A DNA stretch of 64,000 bases from Pteria penguin (lineage: Eukaryota; Mollusca; Bivalvia; Pterioida; Pteriidae): assembly GCA_035048485.1 (NCBI GenBank), contig CM068586.1, positions 46,350,287 to 46,414,286 of the forward strand. Reading direction: 5' to 3'. Below the pieces are notes generated by a model that was not told the origin of the DNA, searched no databases, and worked only from the letters and a program-made list of their open reading frames with translations. Below, piece by piece: positions 46,322-58,960 of this stretch; position 1 is the first letter of the stretch, and each line of letters begins with the position of its first letter. A program made the position numbers and the translations under genes.

Positions 46322-47642
46322 ATGGCTTCCACCATTAAAGAGGAGCCACAAGATATTTCAACAAGGTCTCAAACCAGTTACACTGTTGATAATATGTGTG
46401 ATAATCCAACTAATATCAAACTCTTAAGGCCTTTAAGAAATACTGAAAGTGGGTGACACACCAGGAGAGAACCTTACAATGTCTATGATGAATGATCTGA
46501 TTTCTGGACATTTTTCTGGCAGTATGTTTTGTTCAATACTAAATTTGAATGTTGATAATGAACAACAAACTGGCGCTGCCACTAAGTGGGAAATAAAATG
46601 TGCAAGTTGCACTTTTGTTTCAAATGGTATGAATTATGAAGTAACAAATGAATACAGATATTGAAATTCTGCCAAATTAATAATTCATTGCATGCCATCT
46701 TACTTTTATACACCAATTACTTTTAATGTGGTACAACTAATTTTCTCCACAATAGAGGTATCCCCACCTGCCTTTAGTTCTTTATACAAAGCAGGCAATA
46801 AAGTGGGAAAAGTTGTGTATAAACTAGCAAATGAAGATGTAAAGTCAAGAGTGTGTGAACTTATGTAGAAGAATGAAATTCATGGTTTACATTCCTCTTC
46901 ACTCATTGATGTTGAAATGATTGTGACCTACCAGAGCCTTATCATGGCTAGTCCAAACAAAAACGGGCTGAGTGCATCTGAGGCTGTTGGTAAAGCATGT
47001 GAAGACATGACTGATAAACACAAAATACATGTATAACAGGTTTTCATGTAGATAATAAGCTATGTAGGTCATTGCAAATCTGTCTATTGCCCTGGAGGTC
47101 ATCCAAATGTACTGTAAACTTGGAGAGTGATGAACCCTTAAATGAAAAAAAAAGATTAGATTATAATATAGGTGAAAGCATAGGAAACATGAATTTGAAA
47201 ATCAACTATTAAAGTACTGATGGAGATTTATCCAGTGTGTTAGGGATACAAAATGTTAAGAGGGAAATGCATTCCCCCACACAGACTATTACTGGACTAG
47301 CTGACACTTCTCATCGAGGGCAAAGTGAAGTCTGAGAAGCCCATACGGCTTCATTTAGAGATAAAATGTGAAATAAGTTTGACAGAAATGATATTCAAAA
47401 GGCTTTTGCTGATGATGTAAAAGAGAAGGTAAAATAATAAAGTCCTTCTTTTTGTCACATCAAAGTGACCTCTATAAAATAATACTATTGGCAAAAAACG
47501 TTGTCCATAAAACTAATGATTGTTACAATGGTCAGCATAATACAACAAATTGTAGAGGAAGTAATGCAATATGTGGAGGAGGTTTCAAAACTATTTGGCA
47601 GAGGAAATCAGTTAATTTATCAACATTTCTTCTAAAACCAGG
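46322..47642 (+). pseudogene. Mutator-like transposase pseudogene, 5' part
   Basis: It starts with an ATG at 46322 (MASTIKEEPQDISTRS). After a frameshift near 46450 it reads MNDLISGHFSGSMF, then WEIKCASCTFVSNGMNYEV (two cysteines, zinc-binding-like), KAGNKVGKVVYKLANEDVKS, TYQSLIMASPNKNGLSASEA, VGKACEDMTDKHKI, NKLCRSL, a STDGDLSSVLGIQ block, DIQKAFADDVKEKV and CYNGQHNTTNCRGSNAICGG. This order matches proteins annotated as Mutator-like transposase domain-containing in molluscs and cnidarians (NNxxS, LCxxG, TTDGD, FAxDV, CYxGxH). Several stops and frameshifts make it dead. A MITE interrupts it at 47643. Confidence 0.75.
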
Positions 47643-47859
47643 GTCCGGCACCATAAACTGAGAATATACTTAAGTCAAATATTTCATTTTAATTTCTTCT
47701 ATTGTGAAATGTTCAAATAAATTCTCAAGCAGAATGGTTTAATTCTTTTTATCAATAGAATAAAACTAAATAAAATCCAAATCCCATTTGTTAATTCATT
47801 GATAAACAGAAGAATATGAAATTTTGACTTAAGTATATTCTCAGTTTATGGCGCCGGAC
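47643..47859. mobile_element. 217-bp MITE with 5-bp target duplication, inside the MULE pseudogene
   Basis: The ends are GTCCGGCACCATAAACTGAG and the inverse of GTCCGGCGCCATAAACTGAG, with pairing for about 37 bp. CCAGG lies on both sides (47638-47642 and 47860-47864). Removing the element and one CCAGG leaves CTA AAA CCA GGT GAT ATA GAA, which continues the transposase frame (LKPGDIEMNESDKK). A solo end lies at 27490. Confidence 0.9.
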
Positions 47860-47864
47860 CCAGG

Positions 47865-48114
47865 TGATATAGAAATGAATGAGTCTGATAAGAAACTACT
47901 GAAGTTCTCCTTGAGATGAAACTGTCTCCATCATCAGTAGATAAAATGAAATTTACCAATAATACTCAAAAGTGTGAATCAGTAGACAGCACAATACCTG
48001 TCTGGTTACTGAGAAAGAAAACATACCCAAGAAATGTATATGCTGGATCAGGGTTGCAAACAACCAATGAAGAAGTTGTAAAAATTTTGAAAGCCATCAC
48101 AGATCCTCTCTGAG
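47865..48114 (+). pseudogene. Mutator-like transposase pseudogene, 3' part
   Basis: It continues from the MITE as IEMNESDKKLLKFSLR, then after a shift MKLSPSSVDKMKFTNNTQKC, ESVDSTIPVWLLRKKTYPRN and ILKAITDPL to a stop near 48114. The NTQKCE-x-x-x and KKTYPRN-like block is the conserved C-terminal part of the family (NTQKCEAVNR, RN). Confidence 0.7.
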
Positions 48115-48169
48115 CCATGTCCACTTTTGTTTCAAGTCTATAAAGCTGAAAAAAAAAGAAAGACAATGA

Positions 48170-49890
48170 TTCCGAATATTAAAAAAGTTGGACCGTTAAA
48201 ATGCGTAAATTAGAATAAAAAAAAAAATCTTATCACCAATGTACGTGAAAAGAGAAACGGAGCAGAGTAAAACCAATTGCAGGAAAGGAAAATTCTAGCT
48301 AAAATTGACAACAAACTGAGCTTAAACTGAATAGACTAATACATGAAAGTATAAATAGTACATATTTTCACAGGTTGTTATGTACATTGATAAGTAATTT
48401 GCATACATATGTAGATACATATACGATTCAAATAACATTACATTCTACTTACTGAATGAAATATTCAAACAATAAACAGAAATATCATTGCCATGAATGG
48501 GATGAAGTGACATTTACATCATGTAGCGTACATCTGGTCGTATGTTAATAATCAATTTGTATTCATGTGAAAATACACAATACACACATTAGGTTTGACC
48601 ATACACATATGACCATTTTCACTTGCATGATGTAAATATTTAGTAGTGTGAACATGCACATCCTAGCAGACATGAGGGAAACCTATCTCATTCTCCGTAA
48701 CATGAATAAATACATATGCAAATAAACTGAGTAAATTCAAGCTGAATGGGATACAGACGTTCATATGCAAATGTAACTAGATATTTGTCCATGAAATGGA
48801 CTAGTACTCCTCGCAACATCAAATTTGGTACAGGATAAAGTGTATCTATACCTCAGTATAGGAGGGTGAGCCCGTAAACCATTCAACTACAAGAAATGCG
48901 AGACTACTGTCATTTCAACTGCCTGTCCTAAGTTGGTACTACAACTAGATTATAATTGAATTTGTTGTAATGTCTATTAATGTTTATATTGTTGACTTCC
49001 ATGTCAGTGGCGATGCTTGTCATACGACTGAGTCAGACCTGTTCTTCCTTGAATTTCCTGATTTTCCCTGCATTCTATTCATACACACAGCCATTGAAAC
49101 ATGAAAAATAATCAGAGTAATATGTTGGTATTATACCTATGATAATGCCCTGCCATATGTGTACACAGGAGCCAGGATTCCACTTCTACAAGGAATAAAT
49201 TTGTTTGCAAATTGACAAAACAGTTCAACATGAACTTTTGTAATTTTTGTATGTTACTGATGTTGGAGAAAATATTGTTGTTAGAAATTACTATGATAAA
49301 AGCTAGACAACTCTGAGGCAATGTTCTGAATAGGCGTTCAATACCAAAGTGAGATTAAAGCATACTTGATCTAGGATTCCTATACAAACAAATAAAAATA
49401 AATCTTTTGCTCGGTCTACAGTTGGAGAGAGAACTGATACTCAAATTCTACCTCTTCCATATATACATACAAGCTCTGATATATGTACAGTAGGAATCCT
49501 CCTCTTATTGTTGTTGCAGTCTCAACTGTCACATCTACAACAACCATAGCCATAAACTCTGGATGAGTGTCTTTTCTAATAAGCCAGGTATCAAGAAGAC
49601 AACAAACACAAAAATGTTCTACAACACAGTCTTCTTGTATTACTCTTGAATGGGGAATACAGGGGTTTATGTTTTATATGCTAACCGTCATTATACTTCT
49701 TTGTTCATTTATAGAGAAAAAAGTTTGATGGAAATGAAAGGCGATTGCCTCCTTTCAATTTCACAAACTGATTTTATGTTGAATTTGATCTTACTTGTGG
49801 TCACATGATCAAGTATATACAATCCTACATGGATTTTTGTCCTACTCACTGCAGTCTAGAACTGTCCAGCATTAAATGGTCCTTTACAGC
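48170..49890. other. no gene seen
   Basis: AT-rich non-coding sequence with short A runs. No domain or repeat is recognised. Confidence 0.45.
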
Positions 49891-50245
49891 ACAAAACCAA
49901 AATAAGGCCAATGTTCGAGGTCACAAGGTCAAATGTCTTGGTATCAAAATGTAATACTTATTATAGTGAATGTGTGTTTGAAATATGAAAGTCCAATTGC
50001 GTATACTGTAAGAGACCTATACTTACAGAACTTCTTAAACAAGTTATTATTACAAGGTCAAAGTTCAAAGGCAAGGTCACTGGGTCAAATGTCATGATAT
50101 CAAAATGTAGTACTTGTTACGGTAAATGTGCGTGTGAACTATGAAAGCCCTACTGCTAATACTGTAAGAGAAATCTGCTTACAGAACTTCTAAATCAGAT
50201 GGACAGACAGACAGACTGACAGGGTGATTCCTATATACCCCCAAA
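49890..50245 (+). mobile_element. pearl-like fragment with two core repeats
   Basis: Two diverged units of about 150 bp (AGGTCACAAGGTCAAATGTC at 49918; AAGGTCACTGGGTCAAATGT at 50073) each contain ATCAAAATGTA, GTAAATGTG/GTGAATGTG, ATGAAAG and CTTACAGAACTTCT. They are followed by GACAGACAGACAGACTGACA. Confidence 0.6.
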
Positions 50246-50249
50246 ACCT

Positions 50250-51235
50250 AAACCCTATATGGTTATCAAAGCAATGCACAGCAACTTAACAAGTAATTCT
50301 GTCATTATTTACACCTTAAGGTTCTACAAAAAGATGTGCAATAACAATACACAAAGCACCATGGCAATCTAGTGAAGAGTCCAAACTAAGATACATGTAT
50401 ATAGGATCTGAAAAGAATTTTCATTTCATACGGTATTTGTGAAACGAGTTGTTTGTTTTATGCCCCGAGCCCTGGCACGGGAATATAGAACACACAATGA
50501 GTTTGATAAATACCGTATGAAAGGAAAATTCATTTCAGATTCTTTTTATAACATGTTTACACTCAGTTTAAAGGTGTTTATTTCATCAAACACCAGCTTG
50601 ACACAATTCTTTTCCATGCTATGACCTCATCTATGTCATAATAAATTTAGGACATAGCGATATTTCACTGCATAAACAGCAAAACATGTGATAAATATGG
50701 TTTTGTCATGCTTGCTACACATGCAACATTCATTTTCCTACTAATGCTACCAAAAATGTAACATGTATTTGTCTACACCCCCTGTACAGGGTCTACATTT
50801 CACACTGCTAGACAGCATGCTATTTCTCATTAATATTACCGGTAGTTGTTTGAAAAATCTCGGGCTGCACATGCGACTGCCACATTATGAGAAATGTACT
50901 ACACACAAGCAATGACATAGTATAAACAAATATAACAATGAAAATAAGTGCTCGGAAAATGTAATATGTTAGAAGTACCATGTATCCACATGCTTGTAGC
51001 TTCCTTTAGTAGTCTCTTACGGGGTCATTGCTAACATTAGATATGAATCTAAAACAGATTACTTTGAGATCCTAGCTCTGGTTCCACATATTTCCTTGGA
51101 GGATGTCCAATATATCACTGTGCTGTTCTTTAAATGATCTATTGTTGATAAAATCTTTATTGCATGATGACAGTGAGTTGGACAAGAGTTGTGCTAAAAA
51201 AAGAAATGAAATTTTGGAAATTCCCTAGTCTTAAT
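50250..51235. other. no gene seen
   Basis: Non-coding. A short inverted pair (TTCATACGGTATTTGT... and ATAAATACCGTATGAA) at about 50427 and 50507 could form an 80-bp-loop hairpin. Confidence 0.4.
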
Positions 51236-53904
51236 TTATATGTATTTTTAAATCAGTATTGAAGTGATACAGGTTCATGAAAATTGGCATGTATTGCTAA
51301 AATCACTTCATCTTAAAATAACTATTAAAAAATACATTTTTATCATAAAAATGCAAAAACTGGGACCCAAAGTGAGAACTATTTGAATTTATAAGACTGT
51401 ATTTCACACAGAGTTGACTCATATACTTGAACATTTCATAGCGTGTAGGTTGCTAGAAGCTTGACTTTGACCTCTAACCATGCAAATCAATAGGCATCTT
51501 CCATTCAACATAAAGTATATGTGTACTTATTTCATAATCCAGGAAAATTCCTTATATATTACACATATGAACAAGTTATGTTCAAACATCTTTACACCGG
51601 CTGATTGTAGACAAGGAGGAGATAACTCCAACTTCAGTTCATATAAAAAGAAAAATGTGCTTAGTAAATTCAGTAAAATATATGCTAGAATTAAATAAAT
51701 CTGTAAAATTAAGGAAAAAATAACTTTACAGAGACTGAATGTGGACAAGGAGGAGATGACTCTAACTTTAATCCAAATAATGATTAGAAAAGATGTTCAT
51801 TAAATTGAGTGCAACATACACTGAAATTGAATATATCATCAATATCATTACTAAAAATAATAAGAGCAATTATTCTTAATATTGTAGATCTGCACCTAAG
51901 ATGTATACTTTTGATCAACTGAGGATGAGCTGTACAACTAGAGACCTGACATTCCTCTCCAGCAACCTAATGACTTCAAGTAATAAACAGTGCAGGAATT
52001 GAAGAGCACAAAAAATCCAACATCAAGGAAGATTAAAATGTAATATGGTATGAAAATGAAATTCTAATACAAATACTATGAAAACTTCCAAAAAAAAAAA
52101 AAATGGACTAAGGTCAATTTGGCTTAAAATTTCACAATTTAGACTGAAAATCTATAGACTTATGTGTGTCAGTTAAATGATCCTAATTCATTTCTTGCAC
52201 ATTATACCTATAAATCTGTTATATTCAAAGTGGATTGTGGACAAGGAGGAGATAACTCCATTTCAGTCCTAATAATAAGAGAAAAATTCTTCCTAGTAAA
52301 TTCAGTAAAATAAATATCTAGAGGCCTGGCACTCCTCACCAAACAACATTATGACCTGAATTAAAAAAATATACATCCTACACAGAAAAAGATGAAAATA
52401 ATTATTATGGAATGAAAAGATCAATATATTCATACTACTAGAGCCTTGATCTTTAATCTTAGAAATCAATAAGTATCTTCCATTCATCATAAAGAATATA
52501 TGTACCAAATAGAAAAACCTATTTCATTTCCTACCAATCACTCCATATCAACCTGTTATTTTGATGCTGATTGAGGACAAAGAGGAGATACATCCTACTT
52601 AAATACAAAGCATTCTTCTCCTGAGTCTATTTAGCAAAACATACACTAAACTCAATAAATCAGCAACATTATAGATAAAAATAGTTTTACAAAGGCTGAT
52701 TATTAACAAGGAGGAGATAACTCCTACTCCAGACCAAATAGTGATAAAATGCCTGCTCATTAACTTGAGTGTAATATACAATGAAATTGAATATATCAAC
52801 AAATTAAGAGTAAAACTAATATCACCAAATGAAACATCTCAGAACAATGTCTCTAAATATTCCAGACCTGGACCAAGGCCATTTAAACTTCAGTCCAAAT
52901 AATAACGAGAGAAAATTTCTCAGTAAATTCAGTATAATATACAATAAATCTGTAAAAACATCATCAACATAAGAGTAAAATTAATTATATCACCAAATGA
53001 AACACCTCAGAAGAATGCCTCTAGATATTCCAAATCTGGACCAAGGCCATGTAAATTGGTATGAAGACCAATCATGTTGAGCATTACATCAGGAAGCTTG
53101 GAACTCTTCTCCAACACTATTATGACCTGAAATAATAAACAATGAGGTAGTTAAAGATAACAGAAAGTCCAACATCAAGAAAGATGAGAAAGAAAATATT
53201 ATGGAATTAAAATGCATTTCTTATACAAATATTATGAAAATTATCAATAAACTATTTCTACAATAAATAAACCGGGATTAATCTCGCTAAAGATTCAGTA
53301 TCTCGGCTATTAGAAACTTGAACTTTGACCACTAATCTCGGAAATAAGAAGGTCTCCCCATGAAAATTATTTGTACCAGTTAGATGGTCCCAATTAATCT
53401 CTTACACATTACATGTATCAACCTGTTATGTTTAAACCATTTTATACAGGATGAATGTAGACAAGGAGGAGATAACTCCTACTTCAGTCCAAATCATGAT
53501 AGAAAAACTGCTTAGGGAATTGAATGCTATATACACTGAAGTTGAATATATCAACCACATATGAGTATGCTTTCTTCATAGCCCGATAGCGGACAAAGAG
53601 GAGATAACTCCAACTTCAGTCCAAATAATAGTTAGAAAAACATTCTTCTAAGTGAATTTTGTACAACAAACACTAAAATTGAATAAATCAGCAACATTAT
53701 AGATAAAAATAGTTTTACAGAGGCTGATTGTAGAGTTAGGGAAGATAACTCCTACTTCAGTCCATATAATAATAATAAACCTCCTTATTAAATTGAAAGC
53801 AATATACAATGAAATTGAATATATTAATAATGTCAGAGCAAAATGATTTATCACCAAATGAAAATCCTCAGAACAATACTTCTAGATCTGAATCAAGAAA
53901 CACT

Positions 53905-53925
53905 TTACTGAAAAAATGACTGGGG
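53905..53925 (+). other. empty insertion site in the array
   Basis: CACTTTACTGAAAAAATGAC at this position corresponds to the two places (56258/58420 and 61312/63861) where a Helentron-like element separates CACTTTACTGAAA from AAATGACT. The insertion point lies inside the A run. Confidence 0.85.
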
Positions 53926-56258
53926 TCAATCTGGCTAAAACATTCACATTTACAGCTACTAGAGCCTTGACCCTTGACCTCTAACCTTGAAAATCTCTAG
54001 GCTTTTGCTCTCATCATAAAGAATATGTGTATCAATTTGATGATACTAATTCACTACTTACTCTTGACACCTATGAAACATTTATGATAAAAGCTATTTA
54101 CACATTCAGTTTCTGGACAAAGAGGAGATAACTCCAACTTCAGTCCAAATAATAATGAGAGAAAACTTCTCAGTAAATTCAGTATAATATACAATAAATC
54201 TGTAAAAACATCATCAACATAAGAGTAAAATTAATTATATCACCAAATGAAACACCTAAGAACAATGCCTCTAAATATTCCATATCTGGACCAAGGCCAT
54301 GTAAACTGGTATGAAGACCAATCATGTTGAGCTTTACATCAGGAAGTTGGAACTCTTTCTAACAACATTATGACCTGAAATAATAAACAATGAGGTAGTT
54401 AAAAATAACAGAAAGTCCAACATCAAGGAAGATAAGAATAAAATCATCATGAAATTAAAATTGATGTTTTATGCAAATACTATAAAAATTATTACCACAC
54501 ACAGTCTACTGAAAAATTGACTGGGGTCAATCTGGATTAAACATTCACAATTTAAGCTACTAGAGAGTTGACCCTTGACCTCTCACCATAAAGAATATGT
54601 ATATCAATTTGATTATCTTAATACAATATTTATACATTACACCTTTGAATCTATTATGTTAAAAGCTCTTTCCAGAGACTGATTGTACACAAAGAGGAGA
54701 TAACTCCAACTTATGTCCAAATAATAGTGAGAAAAACATTCTTCTCTGTAAAGGTACTTAAATATACGATAAACTTGAATACATCAGCAATATTATAGAT
54801 AAAAATAGTTTTACAGAGGTTGATTTTGGACTAAGAGGAAATAACTCCTACTTCAGTCAAAATAATGATAAAGCTCATAAAATTGAGTGCAAATGACACT
54901 GAAATTAATTATATCAACAACATCAGAGAAAAAATACTTCTCACTAAAAGAAAATCCTCTGTACAATGATTCTATACATTCCAAGTCTGGATCAAGTAAA
55001 ACTTTAATGAAAAACTGACTTGGGTCAATCTGGCACATTCACAATTAGGGCTACTAGAGCCTTGACCCGTGACCTATAACCTTGAAAATCTCTATGCTTC
55101 TTCTTTTTCCATAAAGAATATGTGTATCAATTTGATGATACTAATTTATTTCTTACACTTTACACAAATGAAAGAATTATGTTGAAAGCTATTTACACAT
55201 TCAATTTGTGGACAAGGAGGAGATAACTCCAACTTCAGTCCAAAAAATAATGAGAGAAAATTTCTCAGTAAATTCAGTATAATATACAATAAATCTGTAA
55301 AAACATCATCAACATAAGAGTAAAATTAATTATATCACCAAATGAAACACCTCAGAAGAATGCCTCTAGATATTCCAAATCTGGACCAAGGCCATGTAAA
55401 TTGGTATGAAGACCAATCATGTTGAGTGTTACATCAGGAAGCTCGGAACTCTTCTCCAACACTATTATGACCTGAAATAATAAACAATGAGGTAGTTAAA
55501 GATAACAGAAAGTCCAACATCAAGAAAGATGAGAAAGAAAATATTATGGAATTAAAATGCATTTCTTATACAAATATTATGAAAATTATCAATAAACTAT
55601 TTCTACAATAAATAAACCGGGATTAATCTCGCTAAAGATTCAGTATCTCGGCTATTAGAAACTTGAACTTTGACCACTAACCTCTGAAATAAGAAGATCT
55701 CACCATGAAAATTATTTGTACCAGTTAGATGATCCCAATTTATCTCTTGCACATTACATATATCAACCTGTTATGTTTAAACCATTTAATACAGGCTGAA
55801 TGTAGACAAGGAGGAATTAACTCCTACTTCAGTCCAAATAATGATAGAAAAACTGCTCAGGGAATTGAATGCTATATACACTGAAGTTGAATATATCAAC
55901 CACATATGAGTATGCTTTCTTCATAGCCCGATAGCGGACAAAGAGGAGATAACTCCAACTTCAGTTTAAATAATAGTTAGAAAAACATTCTTCTAAGTGA
56001 ATTTTGCACAACAAACACTAAAATTGAATAAATCAGCAACATTATAGATAAAAATAGTTTTACAGAGGCTGATTGTAGAGTTAGGGAAGATAACTCCTAC
56101 TTCAGTCCATATAATAATAATAAACCTCCTTATTAAATTGAAAGCAATATACAATGAAATTGAATATATTAATAACATCAGAGCAAAATGATTTATCACC
56201 AAATGAAAATCCTCAGAACAATACTTCTAGATCTGAATCAAGAAACACTTTACTGAAA

Positions 56259-58419
56259 CAAGAGGCCCAAGTGGGCCTATATCGCTCACCTGAGTACCTA
56301 GATGATCAGTCATGCATGAAGGAAGAATTCATTTATTTTTGCATTAATGTGACTAAGTCAACACAGATGTTGAAAATATGTCAAATTTTATTTCAGGCTA
56401 GAATAAAAAACAACACTTTTTTGCACTTCCACTCAGGTGATTTTGATATTAAGCATTTCCTTTGTCTCTGCAAGATGTCATTCAGGGCAACAAGTTAGTC
56501 ATTTTCTTTAGGTGGGGCCTTTTGTTGACTGATTTCAAGTCTGGGTCATGAACAACAATTGTTTCAAATATTGTCCAGATCTAACTTAAAATTGCCTAAT
56601 TTCATATGTTGAGAAACATCTAAAAACTTATTTAGATGTGTAAAGAAATGAAAAAAAAATTTTTGACCACAGCTGGATTTGAACCGCTACTCTCCATATT
56701 TCAATTACCAAGTGGTATATGTACCACTGTGAGAACTGCTTTTTAGACATGGTGGCATTATCTGTTAACCAATTTGGATGAAATTTACCATAATGATAGA
56801 GGACCTATAGTACTTCATGTATTCCATGTTTCATTAAAATCTTTCATGCGGTATAACAGCAGAAGTGAAAAATGTGATTGAATTGTTCCTATACACCCTC
56901 ATTTGGAAGTCTTAAAAAATTCATAGAAAATCCAAAAATTGAGATATTGACAAAATTCTTTCAAAGTAACAATCCTTACCATAATCATGATCACAACAGT
57001 CCATAAGAAATCATCATTATCAATTAACTAGGAAATATGACACTTTTTTTCTGCATTGAATCACCAAGTCCAAAGAAATGTCGAAAAAAAATTCTAAATT
57101 TGATTTTGGAAGGGAACCAAAATGACAATACGTATTAACTCATCCCTCTAGATCATTTCTATGCATTCTGTTTGTCTCTGTATACAGCCCGTATGAAAAA
57201 GAATATTGTTAAAGGAGGGAACTCTTTTGTGACCTACTTTTGACTATGGTGGCGCCACCTGTAAAGAGGTCTGGACAAAAACAACAGAATTTGAAGAGGA
57301 TCATAAGTGATTTATTTCTACCAAGATTTATTAAAATCCTTCAAACAGTTTTGTTGAAAAAGTTGAAAATGTGAAAAATGGCCTCCCCCCCCCCCCCCTT
57401 TTTTTTGGAAGTCTTAAACGTAAAATTCCTAATTTCATATGTTGAGTGTTGAGAAACATCTAAAAACTTATTTAGATATGTAAAAAAAAAAAAAAAAAAA
57501 TTTTTTGACCACAGCTGGATTTGAACCGCTACTCTCCATATTTCAATTACCAAGAGGTATATGTACCATTGTGAGACCTACTTTTTAGACATGGTGGCAT
57601 TATCTGTTAACCAATTTGGATGAAATTTACCAAATTGATAGAGGACTTTTAGTACTTCATGTATTCCATGTTTCATTAAAATCTTTCATGTGGTTTTATA
57701 GAAAAAGTTGAAAATGTGAAAAATGGCCAATCCCCCCTTTTTTCTGGAAGTCTTAAAAAATTCATAAAAAATCCAAAAATTGAGATAATGACAAAATTCT
57801 TGCACAATAATATTCCTTACCACAATTGTGATCAAAATAGTCATTAAGAAATCATCAATATCAATTAACTGAAAAACATGACACTTTTCTTCATTGAAAT
57901 GACTAAGTCCAGAAACACGTCAAAAAAGCGTAAATTTCTATTTGACGGATCTTAACCCTGAACACAATTTTTAATAACCCATCTTTATAGATTGTTGAAA
58001 TGCAAATAGTTTCCCCATTTATGTACTGGTTCTGGAGAAAAAGATGTTTGAAGAGGGGTACCCTTTTGGGCACTTTTGGTCCCGCCCTGGATCCACCCCT
58101 GAGGGAATCTGGATCCCGAACACAAACTTGGTAGAGGACCTAGAGTACTTACTTCCTATGAGGTTTGATGAAATTCTGTGCAGCCAATCTGGAGAAGAAG
58201 TTGAAAATGTTTCAACCAGAGCCAATGGCGGCCATCTTGGATCACGGACTGGCATAAAAAACACAAACTTGGTAGAGGACCTTGAGTACCAACTTTCTAT
58301 GAAGTTTGGTGAAATTCTGTGCAGCTTTTCTGGAGGAGAAGTCGAAAATGTGTCAACCAATCAGAGCCAATGGCGGCCATCTTGGATCACGGATAGGCAT
58401 AAAAACGCTCAGGTGAGCT
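56259..58419 (+). mobile_element. Helentron/pearl-like element, copy 2, in the array
   Basis: It starts CAAGAGGCCCAAGTGGGCCT, closely matches copy 1 (5476) over most of its length, and ends CTCAGGTGAGCT before the A run. Its last 200 bp carry two tandem blocks with AATGGCGGCCATCTTGGATC, and the 3' terminal hairpin has lost its first arm. Near 56670 and 57510 a tRNA-B-box-like word (inverse of GGATTTGAACCGC) recurs. Confidence 0.75.
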
Positions 58420-58751
58420 AAAAATGACTGCGGTCAATCTGGCTAAAACATTCACATTTACAGCTACTAGAGCCTTGATCCTTGACCTCTAACCTTGAAA
58501 ATCTCTAGGCTTTTGCTCTCATCATAAAGAATATGTGTATCAATTTGATGATACTAATTCACTACTTACACTTTACACCTATGAAACATTTATGATAAAA
58601 GCTATTTACACATTCAGTTTGTGGACAAGGAGGAGATAACTCCAACTTCAGTCCAAATAATAATGAGAGAAAACTTCTCAGTAAATTCAGTATAATATAC
58701 AATAAATCTGTAAAAACATCATCAACATAAGAGTCAAATTAATTATATCAC

Positions 58752-58960
58752 CAATCAGAGCCAATGGCGGCCATCTTGGATCACGGATTGGCATAAAGAA
58801 CACAAACTTGGTAGAGGACCTTGAGTACTTACTTCCTATGAAGTTTGGTGAAATTCTGTGCAGCGGTTCTGGAGAAGAAGTCGAAAATGTAGAAAAGTTA
58901 ACGACGGACGGACGCTGCACTATGACAATACCTCAATTGAGCTACGCTCAGGTGAGCTAA
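58752..58960 (+). mobile_element. 3' fragment of a Helentron-like element at a recombination junction
   Basis: Array sequence ATTATATCACCAA changes abruptly into CAATCAGAGCCAATGGCGGC, the 3' tail of the element (also at 58355). It runs through GACGGACGGACGC to CTCAGGTGAGCT, then re-enters the array at AAAAACTGACTGGGGTCAAT. The array part equivalent to about 54243-55010 is missing here. Confidence 0.75.

Noticed and set aside
53648..53857. 69-residue minus-strand frames repeated at 53648, 55993 and 61047
   Set aside because: They are translations of the AT-rich array unit, hydrophobic because of base composition, with no start or splice context.
56154..56498. 114-residue frames duplicated at 56154 and 61208
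   Set aside because: They span the junction between array sequence and the Helentron-like element. Conservation is due to segmental duplication, not coding.
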